Part shown: positions 33,958 through 42,348 of the stretch, one piece after another
Position numbering within the stretch: the stretch's first letter is position 1
How the letters are laid out: each line of letters begins with the position of its first letter
Assembly (NCBI RefSeq): GCF_016756595.1
Contig: NZ_AP023257.1
Coordinates: 4,108,001-4,172,000 of the forward strand
DNA length: 64,000 nucleotides
Reading direction: 5' to 3'
From: Mesorhizobium sp. L-2-11
GTDB taxonomy: Bacteria > Pseudomonadota > Alphaproteobacteria > Rhizobiales > Rhizobiaceae
Translations under genes and position numbers: made by a program
The notes under the pieces: model-generated
Seen by the model: only the letters and a program-made list of their open reading frames with translations
Databases searched by the model: none
Told to the model about the DNA's origin: nothing

Positions 33958-35598
33958 ATGGTTCTACCGGGTCTTGCCCTTCCCGACGACGTTGATGCGC
34001 TGAAGGCGATGATCCTTTCCATGGCTCGCGAGCAGGCTGCAAGCGAGGCCCGGATCGCAGTCGCCGACGCTCGGATCGCAGCATCTGAGGCGGAGGTCGC
34101 CCGGCTGAAAGCTGTCGAGAAAAGCGCCAGCGAGCGGATCGCCAATCTCACGTCAATCCTGAAAGTTTTACAGCGCACGCAACATGGCACGCGTTCCGAG
34201 CGGCTACGCCTGGCCATCGACGACGAGCAGGCCTCCTTTGCCTTCGAAGAGGTCGAGACCGGCCTTTCGGAAATCCGGAGCGAACTCGACCGCGCGGTCG
34301 GGAACAAGCCGAAGCGCGCCCCGCGTCCGCGCAAGGGCTTTGCTGCCCACCTCGAACGCATCGAGGAGGTCGTCGAGCCGGAAATCCCGGCCGACTGCGA
34401 GGGGCTTGAAAAGGTTCTGATCGGCGAGGATCGATCCGAGCGGCTGGACGTCGTGCCGCCGAAGTTCCAGGTCATCGTCACGCGCCGTCCCAAATACGCC
34501 TTCCGGGGCCGTGACGGCGTGGTCCAGGCTCTGGCGCCGGCGCACATCATCGAAAGCGGGCTGCCGACGGAGCGGCTGCTCGCCTATATCGCCGTCTCCA
34601 AATACGCCGACGGCCTCCCGCTTTATCGGCAGGAGGCGATCTATCTGCGCGACGGCGTCGAGATCAGCCGGTCGTTGATGGCGCAGTGGATGGGGCATCT
34701 GGGCTTCGAGCTGCAGATGCTTGCTGATTACATACTGGAGCGCATCAAGGAGGGCGAAAGGGTCTTCGCCGACGAGACGACCTTGCCCACCCTTGCCCCT
34801 GGTTCCGGGAAAACCACGAAAGCCTGGTTGTGGGCCTACGCACGGGATGACCGACCCTATGGCGGAACCAGTCCGCCAATGGTTGCCTATCGTTTTGAAG
34901 ACAGCAGAGGTGCGGATTGCGTGGCGCGCCACCTCGCCGGATTCAGCGGTATCCTGCAAGTGGATGGCTACTCGGCCTATACCAACCTGGTCAAGGCACG
35001 GGCCAAAGCCGGCAGCAATGAAACAATCCGGCTCGCCGGGTGCTGGGCTCACCTGCGGCGCAAATTCTACGACCTGCACATCAGCGGGGTCTCGCAGGCC
35101 GCGACGGATTCGATCATCGCCATGACCGAATTGTGGAAGGTCGAGGACGAGGTCCGCGGCAAGGATGCCGGAAGCCGCGCCGCGCTACGTCAGGAAAAGT
35201 CCGTGGCCATTGTCGCGAGCCTCTTCGATCTATGGGAAGCGGAACTGGGCAAGGTCTCCGGAAAATCCAAGACCGCCGAGGCGATCCGCTACGCGCTCAC
35301 CCGGCGGGAGGCGCTGGAACGCTTTCTGATGGACGGTCGCATCGAAATCGACTCCAATATCGTCGAGCGTGCAATCAGGCCCCAGACGATCACGCGAAAG
35401 AATAGTCTATTCGCCGGCAGCCACGGCGGTGGACGAACCTGGGCGACGGTAGCCACCTTGCTGCAAACCTGCAAAATGAACAGCGTCGATCCGCTCGACT
35501 GGCTCTCGCAGACCTTGACCCGCATCGCTCAAGGCTGGCCGGCATCCGAAATCGAAATGCTCATGCCTTGGAACTTTAGGCCTGACGTTATCGGCTGA
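33958..35598 (+). CDS. tnpC: IS66 family transposase TnpC
   Basis: A 546-aa DDE transposase. It has an N-terminal coiled coil (AREQAASEARIAVADARIAA), a central region ending RVFADETTLPTLAPGSGKT with the first catalytic aspartate, ILQVDGYSAYTNL with the second, and IDSNIVERAIRPQTITRKNS with the catalytic glutamate region. The start is taken at ATG 33958; a TTG three codons earlier is possible. The right IS end lies 8 bp after the stop. Confidence 0.93.
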   Translation: MVLPGLALPDDVDALKAMILSMAREQAASEARIAVADARIAASEAEVARLKAVEKSASERIANLTSILKVLQRTQHGTRSERLRLAIDDEQASFAFEEVETGLSEIRSELDRAVGNKPKRAPRPRKGFAAHLERIEEVVEPEIPADCEGLEKVLIGEDRSERLDVVPPKFQVIVTRRPKYAFRGRDGVVQALAPAHIIESGLPTERLLAYIAVSKYADGLPLYRQEAIYLRDGVEISRSLMAQWMGHLGFELQMLADYILERIKEGERVFADETTLPTLAPGSGKTTKAWLWAYARDDRPYGGTSPPMVAYRFEDSRGADCVARHLAGFSGILQVDGYSAYTNLVKARAKAGSNETIRLAGCWAHLRRKFYDLHISGVSQAATDSIIAMTELWKVEDEVRGKDAGSRAALRQEKSVAIVASLFDLWEAELGKVSGKSKTAEAIRYALTRREALERFLMDGRIEIDSNIVERAIRPQTITRKNSLFAGSHGGGRTWATVATLLQTCKMNSVDPLDWLSQTLTRIAQGWPASEIEMLMPWNFRPDVIG

Positions 35599-35606
35599 CC
35601 GCTTAC

Positions 35607-36133
35607 TCCCCGCCACTTGGCATCGCATCTCGTGCGTTCATTACGAGATTAAGCACTGCAGAGTCGAACAGCGCCGGGTCGATCAAGCAGTTCGGGATAT
35701 CGGAACCAAGCTCCAGCTTGACGCGGACATCGGGGCCTGCGCCATATCTCAGGAAAGGCTCAAAAGACCTGAGGAAGTCATTCAAATTGCCAGCGTGGAT
35801 ATCGAGTTCCTGATGTTTTGCGAAGGCCAGTACCAGTGACGTTAGTTCGATACCTCGATCGATTCCCTGCTGCGCTGCCGCAATGTAGGTCCTCACGCTT
35901 TCGGGCTCCTCGGCTCTTTTTTCGGCAAGCCTCAGGCCGGATCCGATGACTCCTAGGAGGTTTCTGAAATCATGGGCAATACCCCCAGTCATCTCGCCTA
36001 AGGCGGCAAGCCGATGTGTGGCACGCTCACGTTGTTGGGCTGCCGCCCAAGCACCGAGAGGCATATCTACCTGAGAGCGCTCGTCGCGCTTCGCTCGTGT
36101 TTTATTATCGTATGGAAACGCACTGCCGCTCAT
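35607..36133 (-). pseudogene. Histidine kinase, 5' part (split by IS66)
   Basis: Encodes the dimerisation and phospho-accepting helix (RLAALGEMTGGIAHDFRNLL, His in the H box) and the N box (LIDPALFDSAVLNLVMNARD, then AMPSGG), and is then cut by the IS66 element. No sensor or membrane segment precedes the H box, so the original kinase was cytosolic and probably took its input through its short N-terminus or a partner. The rest is at 32750-33076. No response regulator gene is adjacent. Confidence 0.85.
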
Positions 36134-36144
36134 AATGGTAGCCC

Positions 36145-36231
36145 CTATCGATCATTGACGACAAACAGGAAACTTGCGCGCAAAGCGAACTGCCCCCTGT
36201 CATGGGCAACTGCGAGGACGAGTTTTTTCAT
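36145..36231 (-). CDS. Possible 28-aa leader peptide before the kinase
   Basis: A very good aggaggt site precedes the ATG at 36231. The product is MKKLVLAVAHDRGQFALRAS followed by FLFVVNDR. It stops 11 bp before the kinase start, in a different frame. It could be a translated leader or the remains of a different N-terminus of the kinase. Supported only by the ribosome site and position. Confidence 0.35.
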   Translation of the reverse strand: MKKLVLAVAHDRGQFALRASFLFVVNDR

Positions 36232-36657
36232 CACGACACCTCCTGGTTGAAATGAAAATCGCGACGGCTGAAAATTTGGAGGCCCGTCTAAACATTCGAT
36301 TTTCTGACACGGCCCGCTCAGCCAGCAAGCAGGAGACTATTCTGTTCGTCAAACGAAAATAACTGGCATTTAAATGCATTATTTCTGCTAGTCAGGTGCG
36401 TACCTGTTTTGCTTGATTTCGAAAAATCTTTCACTACCTCTTAATTGCTATGAATATTTTCAGCCTCGATTTCCGGCGGGAGCCTAAACGCGTCAAAACG
36501 GGCCATTAGCCCGGACGCGAGAAGAGCCCTGGCTTCGCGTCCGGGACAACCAGCCTCATCTCCACACCTCAGTCCACTGAGAACTCTGTCCTGCTTAACC
36601 AGTGCGGCTGAACGCTCATTTGCGATCGCGTTTGGATCGACACGGAGGTTGACCCTG
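36232..36657. other. Intergenic stretch upstream of the EIIA gene
   Basis: No gene is supported. It contains the promoter-like repeat B (36350-36390) about 270 bp before the EIIA start. A minus-strand frame overlapping the EIIA start is judged a shadow. Confidence 0.5.
36350..36390 (+). promoter_or_regulatory. Promoter-like repeat B
   Basis: A 41-bp element matching the LysR promoter element at 31860-31900 in 33 of 41 positions, including caaacgaaa, catttaaa, gca and ctgcta blocks. It contains tggca and a nearby tgc, suggestive of a -24/-12 promoter, but the spacing is one base short of the sigma-54 rule. Downstream is the EIIA-Ntr-like gene. Confidence 0.45.
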
Positions 36658-37170
36658 ATGATCTCCCCCATCCTTTCAGAAGAAGACGTTTCGCTCGACC
36701 TTGTGACAAAGGGAAAGCAATCAGCCTTGTCAAAAATCGCGGTCAGGATCGCGCGGAGAACTGGGCTTGACGAGCAGATGGTTCTGCGTGGTCTTTTCGA
36801 CCGCGAGCGTCTCGGCTCAACGGGCATCGGTCATGGCGTCGCGATCCCCCACGCTCTACTTGGCACAATCTCTTCGCCTGTCGCGTCGTTGACACGCTTG
36901 GCCCAGCCTATCAATTTCGAGGGCCCCGACGACGACCCCGTCGACCTCATTTACACTGTACTCTGGCCGCGCTCTTCCACTTCCGCCTTCCTCCCTGCCC
37001 TCTCCCAAATATGCCGACTGTTTCGGGCATCTCAGGTTCGGGAGCGAATCCGACAGGCGCGGTCATCCGATGAGGCGTTGGCGATTCTCGAAACTGAGCC
37101 GCTTCCGAAATTTCCATCAATTTGCATACTTCCCGCGTCGGGCCTGGTGTTCTGGTGTCCAGGCACTTGA
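36658..37170 (+). CDS. PTS EIIA-Ntr-like (PtsN-type) protein
   Basis: A 170-aa protein with one EIIA type 2 domain (residues about 5-148). The phosphorylated histidine is in GIGHGVAIPHALLG (H65), preceded by VLRGLFDRERLGSTG. Family members such as PtsN take phosphate from NPr and tune nitrogen and potassium metabolism rather than sugar transport. The start at ATG 36658 has ggagg 9 bp upstream; a TTG three codons earlier is too close. The last 20 residues (SICILPASGLVFWCPG) are atypical and end only a few bases before the IS5 element, so its natural C-terminus may have been altered. Confidence 0.83.
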   Translation: MISPILSEEDVSLDLVTKGKQSALSKIAVRIARRTGLDEQMVLRGLFDRERLGSTGIGHGVAIPHALLGTISSPVASLTRLAQPINFEGPDDDPVDLIYTVLWPRSSTSAFLPALSQICRLFRASQVRERIRQARSSDEALAILETEPLPKFPSICILPASGLVFWCPGT

Positions 37171-37171
37171 G

Positions 37172-38790
37172 CAATGCCTAGATCGTCGTCCGTGAAAAAC
37201 TCGGAATGCTTTGATTCCGTTTAACAATTTCCCCTGATTTCGGTTTTCAGATTGCCGAATTTCGTGGCTTTGGGCTGCGGTTTCCGGCAAATTGGATGCG
37301 CTTGTTCTGCGTGATTCGAGACGATGACGAAGCAGCGAGGGAAGCGAGCGATGCGACCGAAGGAACGGCGCGAGAGCGGCCAGACGGACCTGTTGCGATC
37401 CCGGCTCGACCACATTCTCAATATGGATCATGCGCTGGTGAAGCTGGCCAAGACGATCGACTGGCGTTTCCTCGAAGAACGGCTGGGCGAGGTCTATGAC
37501 GACGATCCTGGCCGGCCGCCTTTGCCGACCCGGCTGATGGCGGGATTGGCCATCCTCAAGTCGATGCACAACCTGTCCGACGAAAGCCTGTGCGAACGCT
37601 GGCTGGAGAACCCCTACTACCAGCTGTTCTGCGGCGAGGAGTTCTTCCAGCACCGCTTGCCCTTCGACCGCACGTCATTGACGCGCTGGCGCCTGCGCAT
37701 GGGCGAAGAACGGCTCACGGCTCTGCTCCAGGAGAGCCTTGCGGCGGCGACCAGGTTGGGGGCGGCCAAGCCGTCGGACTTCCGCGCGGTAATCGTCGAC
37801 ACTACCGTGCAGGAAAAGGCCATCACCTTCCCGACCGACGCCAAGCTGATGCATCGCGCCCGCGAGCGGCTGGTCAAGCTGGCCAGGAAGCATGGCATTG
37901 CCCTGCGCCAGTCCTATGCGCGGGTCGGCAAGATCGCGCTGATCAAGCATCAGCGCTATGCCCATGCCAAGCAATTCAAGCGGGCCAACCGGCAACTCAA
38001 GCGCCTGCGCACCATGCTGGGAGCGGTGATCCGCGACATCGTCCGCAAGCTCGCCATGCGGCCAGAGCTGATGCAGGTCTTTGCCCTGCCGCTGTCGCTG
38101 GCCCGGCGCGTCAGGGACCAGCGCCAGCGCGAGCGGGGCAAGAAGGTGTATTCCCTGCACGCTCCGGAGATCGAGTGCATTGGCAAGGGCAAGGCCCACA
38201 AGCCCTACGAGTTCGGCGTCAAGGTCTCCGTCGCCACCCCGCTGCAGCGCAGCCGCGGCGGCCAGTTCGTCGCCCATGTCAAGGCGCTGCCCGGCAATCC
38301 GTATGACGGCCACACGCTGGCGACCATCATCCCGGCGATCGAGGACACCATCGGCGTCAGCCTCGGCAAGATCGTCACCGATGCCGGCTACCGCGGCCAC
38401 AACGCGCCGAAGGACAAGATGTTCAAGGTCCATGTCGCCGGCTACAAGCGCGGCCTCACCCAGGCCGTCAAACGGGCGCTGCGACGCCGGGCCGCCGTAG
38501 AACCCGTCATCGGCCATCTCAAGAACGACCACCGCATGGGCCGCAACTTCCTGGCCTTCTCCGAGGGCGATGCCAACAACGCTGTCCTTGCAGCCGTCGG
38601 CTATAACTTCAGCCTCCTGCTCAACTGGCTGAGGCTTTTGTGTGCCTTCTTCCTGGTACTGCTCACGTCCGCTGCAGTGCCACCAATCCGGCCGCGATCA
38701 GCCTGACGCCATATCAGCTCTGATATGGCGGGTGGGAATGCTCCCGCTTCGCCTCCGATCCCGAAATCAACCTTCTTCACAGACGACTAG
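37172..38790 (+). mobile_element. IS5-family insertion sequence
   Basis: The transposase gene is bounded by imperfect inverted ends: tcgtccgtgaaaaac (from about 37186) on the left, and on the right (complement, from about 38786) tcgtctgtgaagaag, 13 of 15 matching. Both ends are flanked by ctagatc (37178-37184 and 38787-38793), a possible target duplication. Exact ends are uncertain by a few bases. Related 5' and 3' fragments lie at 43413 and 47140. Confidence 0.75.
37324..38706 (+). CDS. IS5 family transposase
   Basis: A 460-aa DDE transposase. The N-terminal DUF772-like region (LEERLGEVYDDDPGRPPLPT, then RLMAGLAILKSMHNLSDESL) precedes the catalytic core with AVIVDTTVQEKAITFPTDAK (first aspartate), KIVTDAGYRGHN (second) and RRAAVEPVIGHLKNDHRMGR (glutamate). 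A charged insertion of about 100 residues lies in the middle. The frame is complete and probably functional. An internal ATG at codon 10 is an alternative start. Confidence 0.93.
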   Translation: MTKQRGKRAMRPKERRESGQTDLLRSRLDHILNMDHALVKLAKTIDWRFLEERLGEVYDDDPGRPPLPTRLMAGLAILKSMHNLSDESLCERWLENPYYQLFCGEEFFQHRLPFDRTSLTRWRLRMGEERLTALLQESLAAATRLGAAKPSDFRAVIVDTTVQEKAITFPTDAKLMHRARERLVKLARKHGIALRQSYARVGKIALIKHQRYAHAKQFKRANRQLKRLRTMLGAVIRDIVRKLAMRPELMQVFALPLSLARRVRDQRQRERGKKVYSLHAPEIECIGKGKAHKPYEFGVKVSVATPLQRSRGGQFVAHVKALPGNPYDGHTLATIIPAIEDTIGVSLGKIVTDAGYRGHNAPKDKMFKVHVAGYKRGLTQAVKRALRRRAAVEPVIGHLKNDHRMGRNFLAFSEGDANNAVLAAVGYNFSLLLNWLRLLCAFFLVLLTSAAVPPIRPRSA

Positions 38791-38850
38791 ATCCCATTTG
38801 CCAGCGTGCGCGAACCCGTGCGAGTTGAAGAAGGTTGGATTCCAGGTCCT

Positions 38851-38864
38851 CTCCCTCCGCCAGA
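38851..38864 (+). repeat. Attachment-like repeat, copy 3
   Basis: Third copy of ctccctccgccaga. Together with the preceding gaaggttggattccaggtcc it matches copy 2 over 36 bp with two differences. It lies about 60 bp right of the IS5 element and marks the outer boundary of the inserted region. Confidence 0.6.
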
Positions 38865-39314
38865 CGGCATTGTGCGCGTTCGCAGTGAAAAAGCTGCTAT
38901 CCGATCAAAGACCCAATGCCTTCCGGAAAGTAAATTCTTCTACGAAATGCAACCGGCCCCCACTTTCGCGAAGTTTTCGAGCTTCGATGATCTTAGTCCC
39001 TTGATGGCTATGCAGCCAATCACGCGAAGCGACGGCGGCAACGATCAGTTAATCGGTGTTACGAGAGATGGTCCTCGAAACCAGCCCTCCCCGCTCCACG
39101 ATCCACCCATTACCGACACGTACTTCGTTCGCATGTTTCGATTGCATTTGCTTTAACTCACGTATTCACCAGGCAGGTGAGCACGCCACCCGAACGCTCG
39201 CTGGTCAGGCCCAGCGGTCTCCCCCGCAACCAAAGCCGCTGGGCCGGCGCTCCGCTAGTCTAGACTAGAGGTTCCGTTTGAACCGATCTCCATCCATGGG
39301 GCTGGGCAGCTACA
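38865..39314. other. Stretch without a gene, with two palindromes
   Basis: No coding region is supported. Two palindromes stand out: a hairpin with perfect 10-bp arms ggcccagcgg (39208-39217) and ccgctgggcc (39236-39245), possibly a terminator for the leftward gene at 39315, and the perfect 14-bp palindrome ctagtctagactag (39255-39268). Confidence 0.5.
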
Positions 39315-40145
39315 TCATAGGCGAACGAATCCTATAAGCGGCAGATGATCGGAGGCGACCCGCGAAAGCGGCGTGTCATGGGCTTCGACGGTTGAGATCA
39401 TTCCGTGTCGATTTGCCATGATCCGGTCGAGTGACAGCAGCGGCAGACGCGATGGAAAGGTGGGGACCGCCGGCGGCGCGGGACCGAAAGTCGTGTGCAG
39501 CGTATTCAGTGCGGAACGGTTTCCGAGTCGCCATTCGTTCAAATCGCCGAGCAGCAGTGTTGGTTTTTCGTCCGGTCGGTTCATGATTTCGAGCACGACA
39601 CGGGCCTGTTCGGAGCGCGATCGGCGCAGCAAGCCGAGATGGGCTGCGATAACGCGCAGAGTTCGTTTCTCGTCGAGATCGATTTCGGCAACCAGGGCTC
39701 CGCGCGGCTCCAGCCCCGGGAGCTTTATCTGATGGACATTGCGAACGATGCCCCGTTTGAAAAGCAGAACGTTGCCGTGCCAGCCGTGCCCTTTGCCGTT
39801 TCCGGACACCGGCACCGGCACCAGGCCCGTTTCCAATTCGAGACGCATGAGATCCAGAAGGCCGGCACGATCTCCAAAGCGATTGTCCGCTTCCTGCAAC
39901 GCAATGACATCCGGGGCGATTTCCCGGATGACGCGGCCGATTCGTTCGGGATCGAACTTTCTGTCGACGCCCACGCATTTGTGAACGTTGTAAGATGCGA
40001 CCAGAGTCCCCGCGGGGCGTGTTCCTTCGGACGGCGCAGCCTTCGCCTTCTGCTTTTTTCTGTCGCGAATGGATTTGAGCACATTTGCAGGAAAGCTATG
40101 TCCAGTTCTTTGCATCAGTCTGCTGCTCGTCCTCACTACCTTCAA
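39315..40145 (-). CDS. Endonuclease/exonuclease/phosphatase (EEP) family protein
   Basis: A 276-aa EEP-fold hydrolase. Motifs in order are VASYNVHKCVGVDRKF (N metal site), DVIALQEADNR (metal-binding glutamate), TLLLGDLNEWR (D-x-N) and the final ASDHLPLIGFVRL (D-H). A basic N-terminal extension of about 45 aa precedes the domain, without a clear signal peptide. Family members hydrolyse phosphodiesters in DNA, lipids or inositol phosphates. Beside the phospholipase D-type gene at 40269, a lipid phosphodiester is a reasonable guess, but the substrate is unknown. Confidence 0.85.
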   Translation of the reverse strand: MKVVRTSSRLMQRTGHSFPANVLKSIRDRKKQKAKAAPSEGTRPAGTLVASYNVHKCVGVDRKFDPERIGRVIREIAPDVIALQEADNRFGDRAGLLDLMRLELETGLVPVPVSGNGKGHGWHGNVLLFKRGIVRNVHQIKLPGLEPRGALVAEIDLDEKRTLRVIAAHLGLLRRSRSEQARVVLEIMNRPDEKPTLLLGDLNEWRLGNRSALNTLHTTFGPAPPAVPTFPSRLPLLSLDRIMANRHGMISTVEAHDTPLSRVASDHLPLIGFVRL

Positions 40146-40268
40146 GACTTAGCTTTGTCTCACTCAAATAGGATCTGCAATCACTGCTTCCCTGCCCTGA
40201 CGAAAACCGACGCTTAAAAGGAGCGATGGCTGCGTCACCCGAATTCCCCCGGCAGGCCGAGAAAGCCT

Positions 40269-41729
40269 CTAAAGGTAAGGCGATCCCAGCCACAACACTC
40301 GGTCGACCAGTCGGACGATAAATGGCCGGGCTCTCAAGGTTTCGATCGTTACAGCCGCGGCGGAGGCGATTGCCGATCCGATCCGCGCTTCAATCTCCGC
40401 GGCAAAGCCTGCATCAAGAACCTCTATATCAATCTCAAAATTCAACCGCAGGGACCGGGCATCAAGATTGGAGGATCCTATATAAGCCCAAAGTCCATCG
40501 ACCGACAGCAGCTTCGAATGATCGAACGAGCCCTGCGTGCGCCATACGCGGCAATAGTGCTTCAGGACCTGATCGAATTGCGCCGTCATCGCCCGGTCGA
40601 CAAGGAAGAGATTGTTCACCGCCGGTACCACGATGTCGATCTCGACGCCTCGCCTGGCCGCGGTCGTCAGCGCGCTGATCAGTTCCCGATCCGGCAGGAA
40701 ATAGGGCGACATGACGCGGATCGATTTGCGGGCGACGGAAAATGCCCCGATCAGCAAGTTGTGGTTCGTTTCGATGCTGGCATCCGGCCCGGATGCAACC
40801 GCCCGCGCCAACATCGGTTGACCGGGAGCCGCGGCAGGCGTGGCCACTTGCCAGGCGTCGCCTTTCAGAAGCTCGCCGCTCACGAAGCGCCAATCTTCGG
40901 CGGCAACCGAAAAAAGGTCGGCTACGACCGGCCCGGTGACCTGAAAGTGCGTGTCCCTCGCGCTGGAGGGGCCGGCGAATTCGGCTGAGAATCCCTTTCG
41001 GATGTTCATCCCTCCGGTGAACGCAATCGTGCCATCGACGACCAGGATCTTCCGGTGCGTTCTGAGGTTGGCGTAGGGAAGACGCAGGCCCATGACAATG
41101 TTGCCGTTGAAGAGGTCTGCTGTGATTCCTGCCTCTCGCAGACGCCCAAGAATGCTGGGGACGGAGTAACGCGCCCCGACGGCATCGATCAGCACGCGAA
41201 CGCTGACACCCCGCTGGACGGCCCCGGCGAGAGAGTCCACGAAAAGCCGCCCGACATCGTCATTGTCGAAGATGTAGGTCTCGAGAAGGATACTGCGTTG
41301 AGCGCCGTCAATCGCTCGGCACATTGCGGCATAGGCCTCGGCACCTGTCTCCAGTATCGCAATCGCGTTTCCCGAGGTCAGGGCACGCCGGGCCACCCTG
41401 TCGCCCAATGTCTTCAGGCCGCTGAAGCGTTGGCCGTACCGTTCGGCGATCAATTCCTCGGCGACAATGTTGCGCTCATGTTTTGCGGAAGCCGCCTCGC
41501 TGGAAAGGGGCCGCATGGCGCTGATCGTTGCACGACGGATGCGGTTTATGCCGGCAACGGCGTAGATGATGGTGCCAAGGAATGGCGACAGGAACATCAC
41601 GCCGACCCAACCTGTGGCGGCGCGGACGTCTTCCTTCGTCATTATGGCGTGGACGATGCCGATGGCTGCTATCACCACCGAAATGATCGCGAGGATCTGG
41701 GGCCAATGCGTCATCAAGGTCTGCAACAT
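40269..41729 (-). CDS. cls: Cardiolipin synthase (phospholipase D superfamily)
   Basis: A 486-aa membrane-bound enzyme. Two N-terminal transmembrane helices (ILAIISVVIAAIGIVHAIMT and WVGVMFLSPFLGTIIYAVAG) are followed by two HKD motifs, HRKILVVDGTIAFTGG and HSKLLSVDGLWAYIGSSN. It would join two phosphatidylglycerol molecules, or PG and PE, into cardiolipin. The start at 41729 places the first helix at the N-terminus, as in the family. It is followed by the EEP gene in the same direction, 123 bp further, so they may be cotranscribed. Confidence 0.92.
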   Translation of the reverse strand: MLQTLMTHWPQILAIISVVIAAIGIVHAIMTKEDVRAATGWVGVMFLSPFLGTIIYAVAGINRIRRATISAMRPLSSEAASAKHERNIVAEELIAERYGQRFSGLKTLGDRVARRALTSGNAIAILETGAEAYAAMCRAIDGAQRSILLETYIFDNDDVGRLFVDSLAGAVQRGVSVRVLIDAVGARYSVPSILGRLREAGITADLFNGNIVMGLRLPYANLRTHRKILVVDGTIAFTGGMNIRKGFSAEFAGPSSARDTHFQVTGPVVADLFSVAAEDWRFVSGELLKGDAWQVATPAAAPGQPMLARAVASGPDASIETNHNLLIGAFSVARKSIRVMSPYFLPDRELISALTTAARRGVEIDIVVPAVNNLFLVDRAMTAQFDQVLKHYCRVWRTQGSFDHSKLLSVDGLWAYIGSSNLDARSLRLNFEIDIEVLDAGFAAEIEARIGSAIASAAAVTIETLRARPFIVRLVDRVLWLGSPYL

Positions 41730-41870
41730 CGCAGGACTATCCAGCGAGCGGTTGCAGAACGCAATGCAGCTCATTCCCGGCGTGAGACCACGGAAACAAA
41801 CTGGACAGAGCCGCTGCCTGGTTCGATGGAACGGCCCTGGTCGCTGGAGACCAGGAGCCACGAGCGGGCA

Positions 41871-42089
41871 CTACAGGCCTAACTTTCCCCGGAGTGCATC
41901 AATGCGTTTAGAGGCTTCCGCCTTGCTGAGGCCGTCAGCATAGGCGTCAGGGTCGTCGGCCTGTTCGGCCAAAGTTTTCAAATAGGAGGCTTGTGCGGGG
42001 GTCATGGGGTCATCTCCGCTGATCCAATCTTCCGGGTCCTTTTCGACATTTGCCGGTGCCTCGGTTTTTGGGTTGTGCCGGTCGCCCAT
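41871..42089 (-). CDS. DUF3072 family protein
   Basis: A 72-aa acidic protein. DWISGDDPMTPAQASYLKTL, then AEQADDPDAYADGLSKAEAS and KRIDALRGKLG are the DUF3072 signature; the C-terminal part resembles an SAP-like helical hairpin. Function unknown, frequent in rhizobia. The gggag site favours ATG 42089 over the ATG two codons earlier. An upstream GGAAC-N16-CATT sequence (about 42148 down to 42124) is one mismatch from the EcfG consensus. Confidence 0.85.
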   Translation of the reverse strand: MGDRHNPKTEAPANVEKDPEDWISGDDPMTPAQASYLKTLAEQADDPDAYADGLSKAEASKRIDALRGKLGL

Positions 42090-42348
42090 GATCAATCTCC
42101 CTTGCTGATCACCACAATGAGAATGATCATGATTTGTTCCGCCGGGATTGGTATGCGTGTCGCGTTCGCCCGCGCAGGCCGGTTACGCGCAAGCGGAGCG
42201 AATCTCTTCTTGGCATCTCATAGCGTGGATACCTATGGTCTTGCACGATCCTCAAATCGGTGAGGACGCCCCGTGAGCAGCCATCAGCGCCATTGGAGCC
42301 GGACCTGGCTCATAAACGACCCCCTGCTCGGGAGTCGGCTTCTTCGAA

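Larger units (their letters stand above)
33077..35606 (+). mobile_element. Intact IS66-family insertion sequence with target duplication
   Basis: A 2530-bp element with gtaagcg at its left end and cgcttac at its right end, the typical IS66 terminal bases. It is flanked by the perfect 8-bp direct repeat tccccgcc (33069-33076 and 35607-35614). It contains the complete tnpA, tnpB and tnpC. It is inserted inside the histidine kinase gene. The perfect duplication argues for a fairly recent insertion. Confidence 0.93.

Noticed and set aside
36361..36378. Sigma-54 promoter in repeat B (tggcatttaaatgca)
   Set aside because: The GG to GC spacing is 9 instead of 10 bases, which normally abolishes sigma-54 recognition.
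36441..36827. Minus-strand frame of 128 codons overlapping the start of the EIIA gene
   Set aside because: More than a third is antisense to the EIIA domain and the rest has no motif or ribosome site.
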